From Bipolaris cookei (Eukaryota > Ascomycota > Dothideomycetes > Pleosporales > Pleosporaceae), in the NCBI GenBank assembly GCA_002286855.1, contig NRSV01000102.1, positions 3,037 to 67,036 on the forward strand: a stretch of 64,000 bases of DNA. Direction: 5' to 3'. Numbering within the stretch: the first letter of the stretch is position 1; each line of letters opens with the position of its first letter. The notes under the pieces are model-generated. The model was given only the letters and a program-made list of their open reading frames with translations, was not told the DNA's origin and made no database searches. Of the stretch, positions 43,837-55,471 are shown piece after piece. The translations under genes and the position numbers were made by a program.

Positions 43837-45010
43837 GGTGGGCCTCCGCAATCGCTCTTGAGGGGGGAGTCGGTGTAGTGAATGATGGGTATCAAGTCGG
43901 ACTCGAGACGAGTAGTAAGGTAGGCGATATGCCTGGACAAGGAAAGCAGCAGTACCACAGGCTCACGGGATTGAGGAAAGATCCACGGCGACTATTGAGG
44001 AATCTTCAGCGCACTGCTGGCAAGAAGAGGGAGGTGCTGGGGACTGCCGCAGTAGCTCGGTCAGGGATAAGTTTAGGGCGCAGGGACCAACTTCAGGCGG
44101 GGAACAGGCATGGCCAACAGCAACTCGGTGCGTTTCAAAAAGTCGTTTGTTGCCCAACTCCGGGATCGTGGTCACGCTCGTATACAGCCTTATTCATTCT
44201 GCTTCTGCCCCCGCGGCCAGATCGAGTCATGGCTGCGCAAGCTAGGTTGAAAAGTGAACTGCACAATCGCTGTCGGTAAGTTCACACTGACATGTGTATG
44301 TACATACGCCTCGAGGCCCCAGAAATTGACAACAGCAAGCTCACTATCGATACGTACGCATGCCACCACCCACCGCCATCGGCCCAGCTAACAGCACATG
44401 TAGATACACAGAACTCAACCAAAGCAGCTACGCGAGAAGGTAGCGTGGACCAGTGACACAAAAACGTCGCACGCCACTCTGTGTGGTGGCGATATACTCC
44501 CAACTGGGGCACGTGTAGTAACACGTGGCTACTGACCAAGGTACAGACAAAGGCATTGATTGAGCGACATTCGACCATCATCCATTACACCATTATTATA
44601 GTACAACTACAACATGCAGAGCATGCGCGAGGGTACAGATCCATCCACATTGAGCAAAATGCTCCCAAATAACCAACCCTCCCCCCCTTCCGGTCACTCT
44701 CCTCTATAGACTGCCGCGGGTCGAATAAAGAAAGGTCGCGTAACACTGTACCGCCGACGGGTATAGAACATTGTCGGCCAAAGGCTGCCGACTGCCCACA
44801 GGCAAAGGTATATAATAAGACAAGATATGTAAAGGTGAAGTGTAGTATACGTATGATCGTGGCACCCGTGTAAATGCAATGGGTCGTTGGGAAACGCCAA
44901 AGATGCAGTAAGTGTGTATGCCCAAGACACTATAGTCGTCTCGAAGGAGCTGGCGGTTGGTAGAAAAAACATTACGTGGTGGGTAAATGTCGCAGTCTCG
45001 TTAACGCGGC
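43837..45010. promoter_or_regulatory. Long upstream region of cot1
   Basis: 1.17 kb lie between the cot1 ATG and the stop of the coiled-coil gene. Long 5' leaders are usual for this kinase gene. C-rich and CT-rich tracts occur; no coding sequence is supported. Confidence 0.4.
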
Positions 45011-48000
45011 TTATGCAGTCGTGGCCATCAAGGCCTTGACCTTTTCGCGCTCGGCAAGAATCTCAGCTTGAAGTCCTCTGGTTTGTCTCATGGCCTCGTC
45101 CCTATCCCAATGTTAGTGACAATCATCAACTGATTCATGTGCAAAAGACATACCTCTCAAACTGCAGGTCGGCCACCTCCATCTGCGCGAGGTTCATGCG
45201 GCCGACGACTTCTTCCATTTCGTGATCAGCATCCCGGAGAGCCTTCTCGAGCTCCTCTACTCGTTTCTCGAGCATCTCCGTCTTGGTGGCCTCGGCAAAC
45301 GTCATGGCCGGTCCGCTCGTTGTTACCGTCAGGCGGGGCGACTTCTGCGAAAAGACTGGAGATGTTGGCAACTTGGGAGAAAAGGCAGAGGGACTGAGTA
45401 ATCCAGACTTGACGCGGCGCAGGTGGTTGGTATGGCCCTCCTTGAGAGCTTGCACCTCGCCTTCGTGACGCGCAATTGCCTCTTCCGACGACTGTTGGGC
45501 AAGCATGACCTTGTCCTCTGCCGCCTTGAGCCTCTTCTCGAGCTGAACAATCTGGTCGGTCGACTTTTGCTGCTCTTGTTCTCCGCGGATGATGGCCTCA
45601 GTGAGACGTCTTCGCAGAGCGTTGTTGGCAGTCAGCTGGTTTTGAATCTTGTTGGAGAGTTCATCCATTCGGGTAGCGGCAGCAAACAACTCCCTGCTAA
45701 GCTGCTGCTCCTTGCCGAGGTGTTCAATCTCAGATTGTTGGAGGGCACGAGCTTGCTGGCGGTATTGCTCAGCTTCGCGTTGGGCGTAATCACGTTCAGC
45801 CTCGGCATCAGAGATGCTTTGCTTGAGCAGGTCCAGCGTTCTCTCTGTTTCAGCGCTAGCCGCCCCAAGCGAGTCTGCGTCACTTGTTTCTAGCTGTTTC
45901 ACACGAGCAAGAGACAGTGCGTGCGTAGTTCGCAGCTCGTTGTAAGCTTTGTCCAGAGCCATGGGTTCGTTTTCGATGCGGATTTCAGGTATCGTAATGT
46001 CGTGTTCTCGGAGAAGATCACGGAGCGAGCTGGTTTCTTGCTGGGCACGATCCAGATCCATTCGCAATCCACCCAAGCCCTTTTCACACTGCCATTTCTG
46101 CTCGAGTGCTTCGTCTGCACGACGTCGAAGAGAATCAATCTCTCGTCGCAGACCCGTGACCTCCTTGTGGAACGCAGTTCGTCGGGGAGTGAGGTTTAGA
46201 GCAGCATCCCTTTCGGCTTCTACCTCCCTAATACGTCGCTGGAACTCTCTTTGCTGCATCTCCTGTCGTTGAAGTAGATGTTTCAATGCTTTGTGTAGCG
46301 CATCTCGCTGTTCCTCTAGTTCCTTCATTGGGTTGCTGACTGCAGGTGCACCCACAGGAGACATGTCACCTGATCTATCTTTGACAGAGTTGGACCGTGA
46401 CAGTGAACCCCTCTTGGAATTGAGACCAGCGGAACTACGAGCTAGTGAGTTTGAGCGTGTCAGACCGACGCGCATGTTTGATAGGGGCGTAATGTCTGCT
46501 TCCTCTGCAATTGATTGAAATTGGACGGGTTGCCCCTGTTGTTGCAAAAGCTGTTGTTTTCGGGCTTTGGCGAGCGATTCGTTTTCGCTTCGTAACTGTT
46601 TAATCTCTTGCTGCATGCGGCTGGACTCGTAAACTAATTTTTCAGTATCGGCGGCATCTGCCTCCAAGACTTCGAGTCGAGCCCTGAGCTGTGGAACGAC
46701 TTCGTCGCGCAAGTTGTCGGCCTCGTTGCGGTGCTTCTCCAGCTCTTCGCGGAGGGCTGTCAGGAGATCTTCAAAGTTCTCCTTGACCTGCCGCTCCTCA
46801 GCCAGACGCCTTTTGGCATCTTCGAGAGATAGTGCTAACTCTTTGACCTGTGGTGCTTCGACTACCGAGCCTACTCTTGACTTATTGCTGACCTGGTCTT
46901 CAAGCTGTTGCACTTGCTCTTCGAGATCTCGACGCCGACGAAGCTCTTCTTGTAAGCGCTCGGCCATGCGTACTTTGAGAGAAGCGCGCTCTTGCTCGGC
47001 TTTTCTACGTTGCGTGTCCAGCTCTTCAAGCTTGGATTCTGGATCGGTAATGGGGAATCGAACAGAGCTGGTACCGGAGTCTGAGTAGTAGTCACTGGTC
47101 CGTCGGTTATCTGAGATGCCAGTGGAACTTTCGGCTTTCCACCGCTCCACCTCATCCTCGAGTTCCATCTCTCTTTGAATCGAGGCAGCGAGCTCGGAGC
47201 TGACCTCGCGGAGCTCGCGCTCTAGCTCCTCGACGTGAGCATTCATCTGTGGCGAAGAAGATAAAAGTGGGGTTCCGGGGACGTTGAAGTATGAACCCAT
47301 AGAGTTGGCAGCTGGTATATCTAGGCCGATGGGCTTAGCCTTGTTAGATCTGCTGAAGCGAGGGGAGTCTAGGTTTGGAGAGTGTTCGGAAAAGGCAGTA
47401 CCCGCAGACTCGGGGCCGTTTTGAGCACGGGAGTTCCAGCCAAAGAAGGAGGTGAAACCTCCTCCTCCAGGGGACTTGGGCTTGTTGTTTTGCTTTGATC
47501 GTGAGTCTCCTTCGGAACTGTAGGAGTAGGTGTCCATGAAGTCGTCTGTAGCGCCGTCTATGTCTAACTTTGGTTGTGGTCGTTGTGCGTTGTTTGTGTT
47601 GCTGTACAATGGCATATTAGGCATGGTAGGAGAGCGGGTGTGTATTCCTCTGATGCCAAATGCTTTCAGGGCCTCTGTCCTGCTTTGCTGGTGGGGGTGT
47701 ATGCTGCTAGCTGGTCGGTCATGCCTTGGGTCTGGCAGGGAGGCCGTCACAGGGAAGCTTTTAGGGGGTGTGGATGCAGGCTGCGGCGTAGTTCCCGTCA
47801 GAGGGGTGCGTCCATGTGGGTTACTTGGAGGGGCGTCAGTTAGGGCAGGGAAGGCGCAGGCCGGCGGCGGGAGAGCTTACTCGTCAAGATTGCGAGGCAC
47901 GAAGAGGTCTTCGTCAGTGACAGGCGGCTCAAGGCTGCTATTAAGCGATGGTGCGGCAGTAGTAGCAATTGGCCTACTGAACTGATCGACAAGAAAGCGG

Positions 48001-48065
48001 CCAACAATGGGCGAGTCTACAGGCAAGGGCTTTCTGCGGACGGGCGGCGACTGGAGGCCAAGAGG

Positions 48066-48110
<45 letters not shown>

Positions 48111-48239
48111 TTGGGGAGTCTGGGACCGAAAGGCAGCAAAGGATGAGATTGCAATGGAGGCGAGGGAGGAGCCCTTTTGGCGTGGCGGCGAGGCTGGCAG
48201 AGGGCGCGTGTCGGCGCTGGACGCTTGGACGGTTTGCAT
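45011..48239 (-). CDS. Large coiled-coil protein of unknown function
   Basis: Three exons on the minus strand: 48239-47881, 47823-45154, 45101-45011. Introns are 57 and 52 bp. The frame joins to 1039 residues. The N-terminal exon (MQTVQASSAD) is proline-rich with an Ala-Pro repeat from a GGAGCA hexanucleotide tract. A serine-rich linker with repeated SP sites follows. Long heptad coiled coils run from about residue 310 to the end (EELRRRRDLEEQVQQLEDQ, RRIREVEAERD), broken by a Ser-rich stretch (GLTRSNSLARSSAG). There is no membrane segment. Such proteins in other ascomycetes are annotated as Uso1/myosin-like only because of the coiled coil, so I assign no function. It may be a cytoskeletal or trafficking scaffold. 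Confidence 0.8.
48066..48111. repeat. (GCAGGA)n hexanucleotide tract
   Basis: About eight tandem hexamers lie in the first exon of the coiled-coil gene, encoding alternating Ala-Pro on the minus strand. Length polymorphism between strains is likely. Confidence 0.9.
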
Positions 48240-49502
48240 ATTGTCGTGTTATTCCCCCGCGACACCGATATGTAGGTACATGACCTTGCACAAATGTGGG
48301 AGCTTGATGAAGGTCGAGGGGGTCGCCAAAGACGGTTGCTGGCAAAAGGAGAGTTTACTAGCAGGATTAGGGCCAGGAGTGGCCAGACGGGGCGCTTGGG
48401 AAGCGTCGTCTGGGCAGATCACCGCGCCCGAATTGGCTGGATGGCGGCGCTTGTGCTGGCGGACAAGGCCTGTCATGGGCAGTTCGCGCTGCCTGAGTCG
48501 AGAATGTGTGCCGTGCCAGGGGGCAACTGGGGGGCTGCGCTCGGATCGGCAGGTACACGCCTTTTTTTTTATCCGGCCAATGGGTCGTGGTGCCTGGCTG
48601 GGTCGGGATGCTCGACCTAAGGGTGTCCTAGCCAGGAGTGGTGTGCTTCTGGCTGCTGGCATCGGGGTGCGATGCGCTACTCTAGTGGTGCGCTGCCGAC
48701 ATGCAAATGGACAGTCGGCATGAGTCTGGCATGTGTCGCGCGCTCCGGCTCGAGCTTGACATGTGCGGTGGCGGGGGGACTGGTTGTCAAAGGATGAGGC
48801 CGTGAAACGCTCTGCAAGGCTCTCAGACGAACTGCCTCCGCCTTGGAGTCGGGTCGGGGCTCGGCTGCATTACTGTGTTGTAGCAAACTGGCAGATAAGT
48901 AGACCGCACACCACCCGCCTACTATTCTGGGGTGCACCACCACCACCACCACCACCGCCGCCCGCCGCAACGGGTGGCTTGCATTGGCCAAGGGCCAGCC
49001 ATTGCGTATCTGGCTCGCGCACGCAATTTCGTGCAGCGCCCGAATGGGGTAGGCCGGGCCAAGCTCAGCACCACTACCCGCGAACGGCGGGCTGTGCTCG
49101 CCGCCGCATCGCACGACGCCATGAACACGGCCCCTGAAGCGCAATCTAAGCCTGCTGGCCAAACCCCCCATCCTCCTCCGCCACCTCGCTCGCCCACGCC
49201 GTCAGGCAAAATCATTGTACTCGCATTTCCCACACGGACTCCCGCACACGCGCACACGCACTCACACGGCAATTGACCTTTGGCCCTGACCTGCATAACT
49301 CTCATGCTCCCATTATGCAGATACCCCTCTCCCCTTCCCCAGCGCTATTTTCATCGAGTCCCCAGACCGCCCTTGCTTGTGACCCTTATCTGACACTAGC
49401 GGCCACCCATCTCACTTCGTGTACACCTAACGACATGCTTAATGCTCCGATACGAAGAGCCCCGCTGCCGCGCTTCATGCCGAGCTGCCACCACCCCTTC
49501 CT
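48240..49502. promoter_or_regulatory. Upstream region of the coiled-coil gene, GC-rich
   Basis: 1.26 kb with a (CCA)n tract at about 48934-48958 and CA-rich stretches near 49240-49265. Several reading frames run through it on both strands because of high GC, but none has family resemblance or sensible composition. No gene is called. Confidence 0.4.
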
Positions 49503-50380
49503 TCATCGCCATCCTCCCACCCGGCCCTCGTCCCACCGTTCTTTTCGCTCCGCACGGAGATAGGCAATCTTACGCCCTTCTCTTAGTCGGCGCACAAAGT
49601 CTGTTACTTCGCGCTCACTGGCTACGGCCTCTCCGCCGCCAAATCCTTCGCCATCCAAGAAGCTCTCCTCGAGTCCTCGGCACAGGGCTTCTTGCTCGCC
49701 TACAGCAGCACTCAGTCGTTGATACAACGCGGGCGGGCTGAATTCCCGCAGTGCTTCGTCTTGCTCGCTCTGCTTTGCTCTCCACTGCCGCTCCAGAGCA
49801 CGCATCGCTAGCAGGCGTGACTGTACGTCATCGCGCTGGTGCCGCACGTGTGCTTCAAGCTGCTTGAGTGATTCGGCAAGTCCTATGTTCTGTGCTAGCA
49901 ATGTTTGCAAAGGCGCCGTGGATGCAGGTAGTGAGCCATGTCTTGTTTCGGGATTATGAATTATCGCATGCTGTAGTTCTGGTGTCTGCAGCACATGATG
50001 CAGATCCTTGGTCCTAACCCGTACCTTAGCAGACGCCTTGTCGGCATGTAAGAGCTGACGTACGACTTGTCCTTGAGCACATCCGGTAACCAGCCGTCCT
50101 CTGGTCCTGGCACTGCTAGTTGGTCGGGGTCTTGGTGTCCATGTTGTTGATACTGTGTCTGCGAGTGCTGCTGCGGATCCCCAGATGACGATGCCTGGCC
50201 TGGTGGGGGCGGCAGTGGAGGGCCCTGAGATGGCGTTGCTGTTCTACTCGCACGTCCTGGCTTGGGCGGCGGGGGCGGTGGTGTTGATGCGTCGTATTGA
50301 TAGAATTGCTGTGAATGGCGCGGGGACGAGTATGCCATGGTATGTGCTGGGACTTGAATGCTCGTAGGTGGTGGTTGCAT
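49503..50380 (-). CDS. VPS37: ESCRT-I subunit VPS37 (Mod_r domain)
   Basis: Two exons on the minus strand: 50380-50064 and 50013-49503, with a 50-bp intron (GTACGT...GGTTAG). The frame joins to 275 residues. The N-terminus is Pro/Gln-rich, ending in the short conserved block GWLPDVLKDKS. The second exon is the helical Mod_r region: TKDLHHVLQTPELQHAII, LAQNIGLAESLKQLEAHV, LALERQW-like segments and FVRRLREGRKIAYLRAERKE at the end. VPS37 bridges VPS23 and VPS28 in ESCRT-I for sorting cargo into multivesicular bodies. A second in-frame ATG (50338, MAYSSPRH) is an alternative start. Confidence 0.83.
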
Positions 50381-50616
50381 GTGACGCGGGCCATGGGCGT
50401 TGTTGCTAGCGCGTCGGGCTGATCTGATCTAATCTAATCTCATCAGTGCACCCCTGCACTGAGGCCACAGCAGCGTCTACTTACACTTTGAAGCTGTGGA
50501 CACGTCTGGACGCGCCATTCTGCTCCCTGCGCACACTGATCCTTGAGCACTCTGATCCTCCCTCTCACTCCACTACACCGAGCCACCTCTCCTGCAACTG
50601 GCTTATAGCAAAAAAA
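50381..50616. promoter_or_regulatory. Divergent promoter VPS37 / SEC13
   Basis: 236 bp lie between divergent start codons, with CT-rich tracts and a TCTAATCTAATCTAATC-like repeat near 50420-50440. Confidence 0.45.
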
Positions 50617-51765
50617 ATGGTATACCCCCCCCTCCCCCACCAAACACGCAACCAACGCAACCGGCTAACGTGCCATTGTCGCAACACAGGCCAACGTTAT
50701 AGCCAACTCAGGCCACGATGACATGATAGTACGTTTGTATACACACCCACCTGCGCATCTGCTTTCCCCGCTGGGGCGCTCTTGCTAGCGCAATGGCCAT
50801 CTCAATTACAATACCAGCATGTTCGGGGTGGCTGCTAACAAACTGTAGCATGATGCTGTTCTGGACTACTATGGCCGACGATTAGCGACTTGTTCTTCGG
50901 ACAAAACAATCAAGATCTTCGAGGTCGAAGGTGACAAGCACACATTGGTAGAGACGCTTAGAGGGTACGTCATAGCCAACCAGAACTGCGCAACGAAGTC
51001 ACAATTCACTGCTAACTTGTTGACAGACACGAAGGTGCTGTATGGAGTGTCGCATGGGCACACCCCAAGTACGGCAACATCCTCGCCTCTTCTTCGTACG
51101 ACGGCAAGGTCCTCATCTGGCGCGAGCAGTCCAACAGCTGGCAGAAGATTTACGAGGTCGCTCTTCACACTGCCTCGGTCAACCTTGTCGCATGGGCACC
51201 CCACGAGGCAGGCTGCCTACTCGCATGTGCTTCCACCGACGGCAACGTCTCTGTGCTCGAATTCAAGGACAACAACTGGACACATCAGCTTTTCCAGGCT
51301 CACGGAAGTGGCGTCAACAGCGTATCATGGGCTCCTGCTATTGCGCCTGGACAAGCCGTCAGTGCGGGCGGCAACCAAGTGGCTGCAAGGCGGCTGGTGA
51401 CTGGTGGGAGTGACTGCCAGGTCAAGATCTGGGAATTCAGCCCCGACAGCGGCAGCTGGCAAAACCTGCAGATACTCCCTGGTGGCCACCTGGACTGGGT
51501 GCGCGATGTAGCCTGGTCACCCACTGTTCTGTCAAAGTCATACATTGCCTCTGCCTCTCAGGATAAGACTGTCATCATCTGGACCTCTTCGGATTTGCGA
51601 GGCGAGTGGAAGCGCACTAAGCTGGATGTTGATGCAGCCGCCTGGCGCGTCAGCTGGAGCTTGAGTGGTAACGCCTTGGCTGTGAGCACTGGCGACAACA
51701 GAGTCAGTCTCTGGAAGGAACGGCTCAGTGGCGGATGGGAGTGCGTCAAGACGATTGAGGAGTAG
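50617..51765 (+). CDS. SEC13: COPII coat / nuclear pore WD40 protein SEC13
   Basis: Four exons: 50617-50619 (ATG alone), 50690-50728, 50849-50964, 51027-51765. Introns are 70, 120 and 62 bp. The frame joins to 298 residues. The short second exon encodes ANVIANSGHDDMI, matching the usual SEC13 N-terminus, and exon 3 begins HDAVLDYYGRRLATCSSD. The rest gives six WD40 blades (GHEGAVWSVAWAHP, GKVLIW, GGSDCQVKIW, ASASQDKTVIIW, NRVSLW). SEC13 pairs with SEC31 in the COPII outer coat and with NUP145C in the pore Y-complex, and has a third role in SEACAT. The ATG followed at once by a donor site (ATG|GTATAC) is the only start I find that gives the conserved N-terminus. Confidence 0.93.
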
Positions 51766-52249
51766 ACTGCAGTGCAAAATGAGAGCTGCACCCTGTAGTA
51801 CATTCAAACTCAGTTAGACAGTCGAGTGTAATTGTGCGTGAGGAATGCCCAGTTGCCATTGTGACAGAGTGCTTCATATCCCATGCCCTGACAAGAACAA
51901 CGCATCTATTAAAACTAGGGTCAATTGAAATCTACACACGAATCAAACATGCCTACTATTGAATGCTTTGGCGATGTTAAAGCAGCTATGCGGTAGTTTG
52001 ACGTAAACACTCTGGTTGGATTGGGTGGAGTGCGTGTAAGTACCTTAGTGCGCATCACTGACATTTGTATGATCTACGGAAGGATGCAAGACGGGTTGAG
52101 CCGCCAATCAGCTCGTGTCAAGACAAAGGACTGAGGCAACCCACTACGTTGCTGTATTGATCTTATGAAAAGGGGCATTATTCAAGTATGTAGCAGTCAC
52201 AACCTTTTTCTCAATCTTCATAAACAAGCAAATTTCCAAATTAAAGTTC
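51766..52249. other. Intergenic, no gene seen
   Basis: 3' flank of SEC13 up to the HET-domain pseudogene. Nothing recognised. Confidence 0.4.
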
Positions 52250-54603
52250 GGAAACCATAAGCGCAGCAGGTCATGCAACCGGTCCCCAGCCCAAGAAGCG
52301 AGGCCCCGGTGCAACAACAAGCGATGCTACACTTCCATTCCGAGGGGTCAGAAACGACACATGAGCCTATCTGCCCCTTGATCCAAAAGTCAACGAGATT
52401 CGCTATGTTGCTGTTGATCCGGGCGAAGGCGACGCACCTCTCTCAGGCTTTCTTGGTTGCTTCGAGCTGCGAGGATCGCGAACCCACACCTCAGCTATGT
52501 CCTACCAAGCGGTCCCGTACTGCTGAGGTGAAATTAAAGATACACTTGGCTTCACCCTTCGATGCGCTAGAACAAAAGAAGCAACAGCACAGAGTTCACA
52601 GGACGCGTGGACAGCGCAACTATATCAGATAACACGGAACATTGATGCACTCCTTCGTGCACTACGACAACCTGAAAAGCATTGGGTTCTCTAAATTGAT
52701 GCCATATGTATAGCTCAAAACGATGCCGTCGAAAAAAAAAACTCACCGGGTGAGCTCAATGGGCCTGATCTACAGTTCAGCCTCAGAAATGCTGGTCTGG
52801 TTAGGACAGGCAGATGTATACAGCGATATAATGGTCAAGGCCCATAGAATATTTGCGTCCAGTGTCTCTGAAATTTCCTCGGTGGAAAAATATCGGTCTT
52901 TGGACGACAATGCCGCGGATGAGCGATCGCGTCTTGTCGGGCGTCATTTCGGAGCAACACTCTGATTTGAGAATGTATTGAAAAACGAAGAGCTGCTACG
53001 ACTCATCGACGACTTCTACGCGCTCGAATCGACTGGTGGGAATGCCCTTGAGTATGTCCCACGGGGTATTCAAAGACACCCCTGCACCATTGGTCTTGTT
53101 GAAATTGTTCATGGATTGTGCAGACCGCTATTTCTCCCGTCATTGGTTTCGCAGAATCTGGGTCATTCAGGAAGTCTCGACGGCTCCCATAGACAACAAT
53201 GGCGCACGGCGAGTCACTATTCTCCACGGTCAGTCTCAGATACAGTGGAATGAACTTATGCCTTTTGCACTCTTACTCTTGACTACTGTTCGCAAGACAG
53301 AATTCCACAATATAGATTTCTTCAACCGTTCCTGGTTAGTGCTTTGATGACACTCGGTGGTTATCATGGATCTTGCTGGATTTTCCATCGAGGATTGTTT
53401 TTTCCAAGACTGTTGCGTTCGAGTCGAGTGATCCTCGTGACCGACTATTCCCGCTTCTTCAGCTGGGTTCAGATACTTCGGACATATTCAAACTAGAGCC
53501 CCTCCTTCATACCGACTATACAAGATCGTTAAATCTGGTCATTGGGAGCTATAGATAATAGCAGCTTTCGAGATCTTCAGTTTCCTCGTCACTCGACGAC
53601 AAGAATGGTAGAGATGATGATACCAGTAGTTCTCATTTTTACAAGAGAAGTGTCGGAAATCACAATGTGTGGTCATACTTGCGACATGATTCGGCGGATC
53701 GTGTCTCCGTAGCTCACAGTTCTGGCTTCAAGAACCTGAGAGAAGAATCATTGACTGTTGGTCACGATGTATCTTACGAGGATGCGATCAATGATATCGA
53801 TCCTATACCTCGAGACATAGCAACTTTCGACGTAACATCGGCGCTGGAAATTAGCCCGCCGTCAGATGTAGCTGGCCCACTTGATTACCTCATAGCTATA
53901 GATACAACCCGCAATGATCCCCTGCTGCAGGAGGCTCCCTCATGGGTAACGAACATCTTTGCGTTAGACGAACGTGTTCAAGACAGCTTCTCCGCAAATC
54001 ATGCGGTCTACAATGCGTCTGGCGGGAGACTAGCGATCATGCGGCCCGCTGATTTACCCTTCTCTCTATCGCTCCAAAGTGTACACATCGCACAGATAGA
54101 AAACATCCTTACGCCCCAGCCTCTCCAAGACGAAATGTCCGACAATCCGAGTTATTATATGATTATCAAACTTGGTCGACAGCCTTTCATAATATCAAAG
54201 CGCGAGGGTACTGATCTGCTAAAAAATGTACAAGGAAAGCCTAACTCGTGCCAAAAGCCTTACTAGCTTCCCAGCATTACAGCGTAAAGACATACTACAA
54301 GGGAAATCCAAAGCTTTGATGCCCCATATGGAAGAGTGTGAAATTCGCTCAAGGTCCATTGCATTCACCATGGGACGTCCACCGACTGAAAATCGAAGGC
54401 TCTACTGCACGACTCATGGCAACTTCGCACTTACCTCTGAGAAGGTCAAGACAGGTGATGATGTTTTCATTCTTTATGGTGAGCGTGTGCCGTTCGTTCT
54501 ACGGAAGGAACGGAAAGGGAAATATTCGATTCTGGCGCCATGCTTCTTTTACCAAGACAAGTGGATAAAAGGGGGAAAAGTTGGCGAGCGAGCCTGTGGT
54601 TGA
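52250..54603 (+). pseudogene. HET-domain protein, pseudogene
   Basis: Plus-strand fragments in three frames keep the order of a HET protein. They are IRYVAVDPG and YQAVPYC*GE (about 52400-52515, where the HET motif's Trp codon is TGA), then L*IDAICIAQND (about 52700, the Trp again lost), GLIYSSASEMLVWLG (52750-52800) and RHWFRRIWVIQEV (about 53135-53175). Beyond these come a DPRDRLFPLLQLG block (about 53430-53470), a serine-rich middle, and a C-terminus with GDDVFILYGERVPFVLR (about 54455-54510). At least five frame changes and several stops separate them. Intact relatives trigger heterokaryon incompatibility or act with NLRs. It is the only accessory-type remnant in the gene-dense half. Confidence 0.78.
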
Positions 54604-55471
54604 TGAGATTTTCGAGCCTACATGAGCCACGATGAAGAGCCAGAAAGCGCCCTCTTATCCGAAGTATTGCGGCATATTACAGATAGAAGGGGGCAAGCCC
54701 ATGGCTCTGAGGGTAATGCGGGGGAGGGGGGGGGGGGGACTTGTAGGAAGCCGCACACGAAGTGATATATCCCTTTGTAAGATAGCCAACCACTATATTT
54801 GGTATTAAATATGGATGTCTAGGGAACGTTAAAATGGCGTCATTTATAGCGTGAAGCTCAGATACATATACCTGTTTATGGACACTTTAGGCTGGCAAGT
54901 TAACAACGAATCGGGATCGGGGCCTTGATGAAGGGCAAGCTGGGCTGATATTCTAATTCTCAGTTTCATATAGTCATATGTACTAAATATACAAAGTTTG
55001 TAGGATATGTTCTTATCTAATTTATTCCCTGACCTGAAGCAACAACCCAAACAGAATAGGCCATTCCGATGCACACCCCGTCAACACAGCAAGAGTAGGT
55101 CTGGATATCAACATATTGCTATGTAGCAGAGAAGATCTCATTAGGGCACAAAGCATAATGTGCACAATTCTTGTAGCAAATTTAATAGTGTCTGTCAAGC
55201 CCATAGAGATGCGCCAAGCCCCGCGTATGTGTGCCTGAACACGAAAGGTCAGGATCGCCGCATTCGATGCCTCTTAAGTATTTGCCTAATACGGTCCACA
55301 CTACCACTAGGCGCCAACAGCCTCAGCCTATTTGTATGCAAACACCAAACTTCCGAATTCCTCATTACGTTCTTACCAGACAAGAAGGATACGGCGGGTA
55401 GCGATTTCTTGAGTATTTTCGAACAACACCGTGGGTTGCACAGGCGATGCAACATCAATAGGTAGTCAAAC
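54604..55471. other. Intergenic, poly-G tract, no gene seen
   Basis: 868 bp between the HET pseudogene and the GIY-YIG-like gene. A long G run interrupted once lies at about 54720-54738. No coding frame is supported. Confidence 0.4.

Noticed and set aside
45137..47088. Several plus-strand reading frames across the coiled-coil gene
   Set aside because: They are antisense frames of a long, heptad-repeat, minus-strand coding exon.
48007..48723. A 238-codon plus-strand reading frame over the start of the coiled-coil gene
   Set aside because: It is antisense to the real first exon and its promoter, kept open by GC-rich repeats, with no family features.
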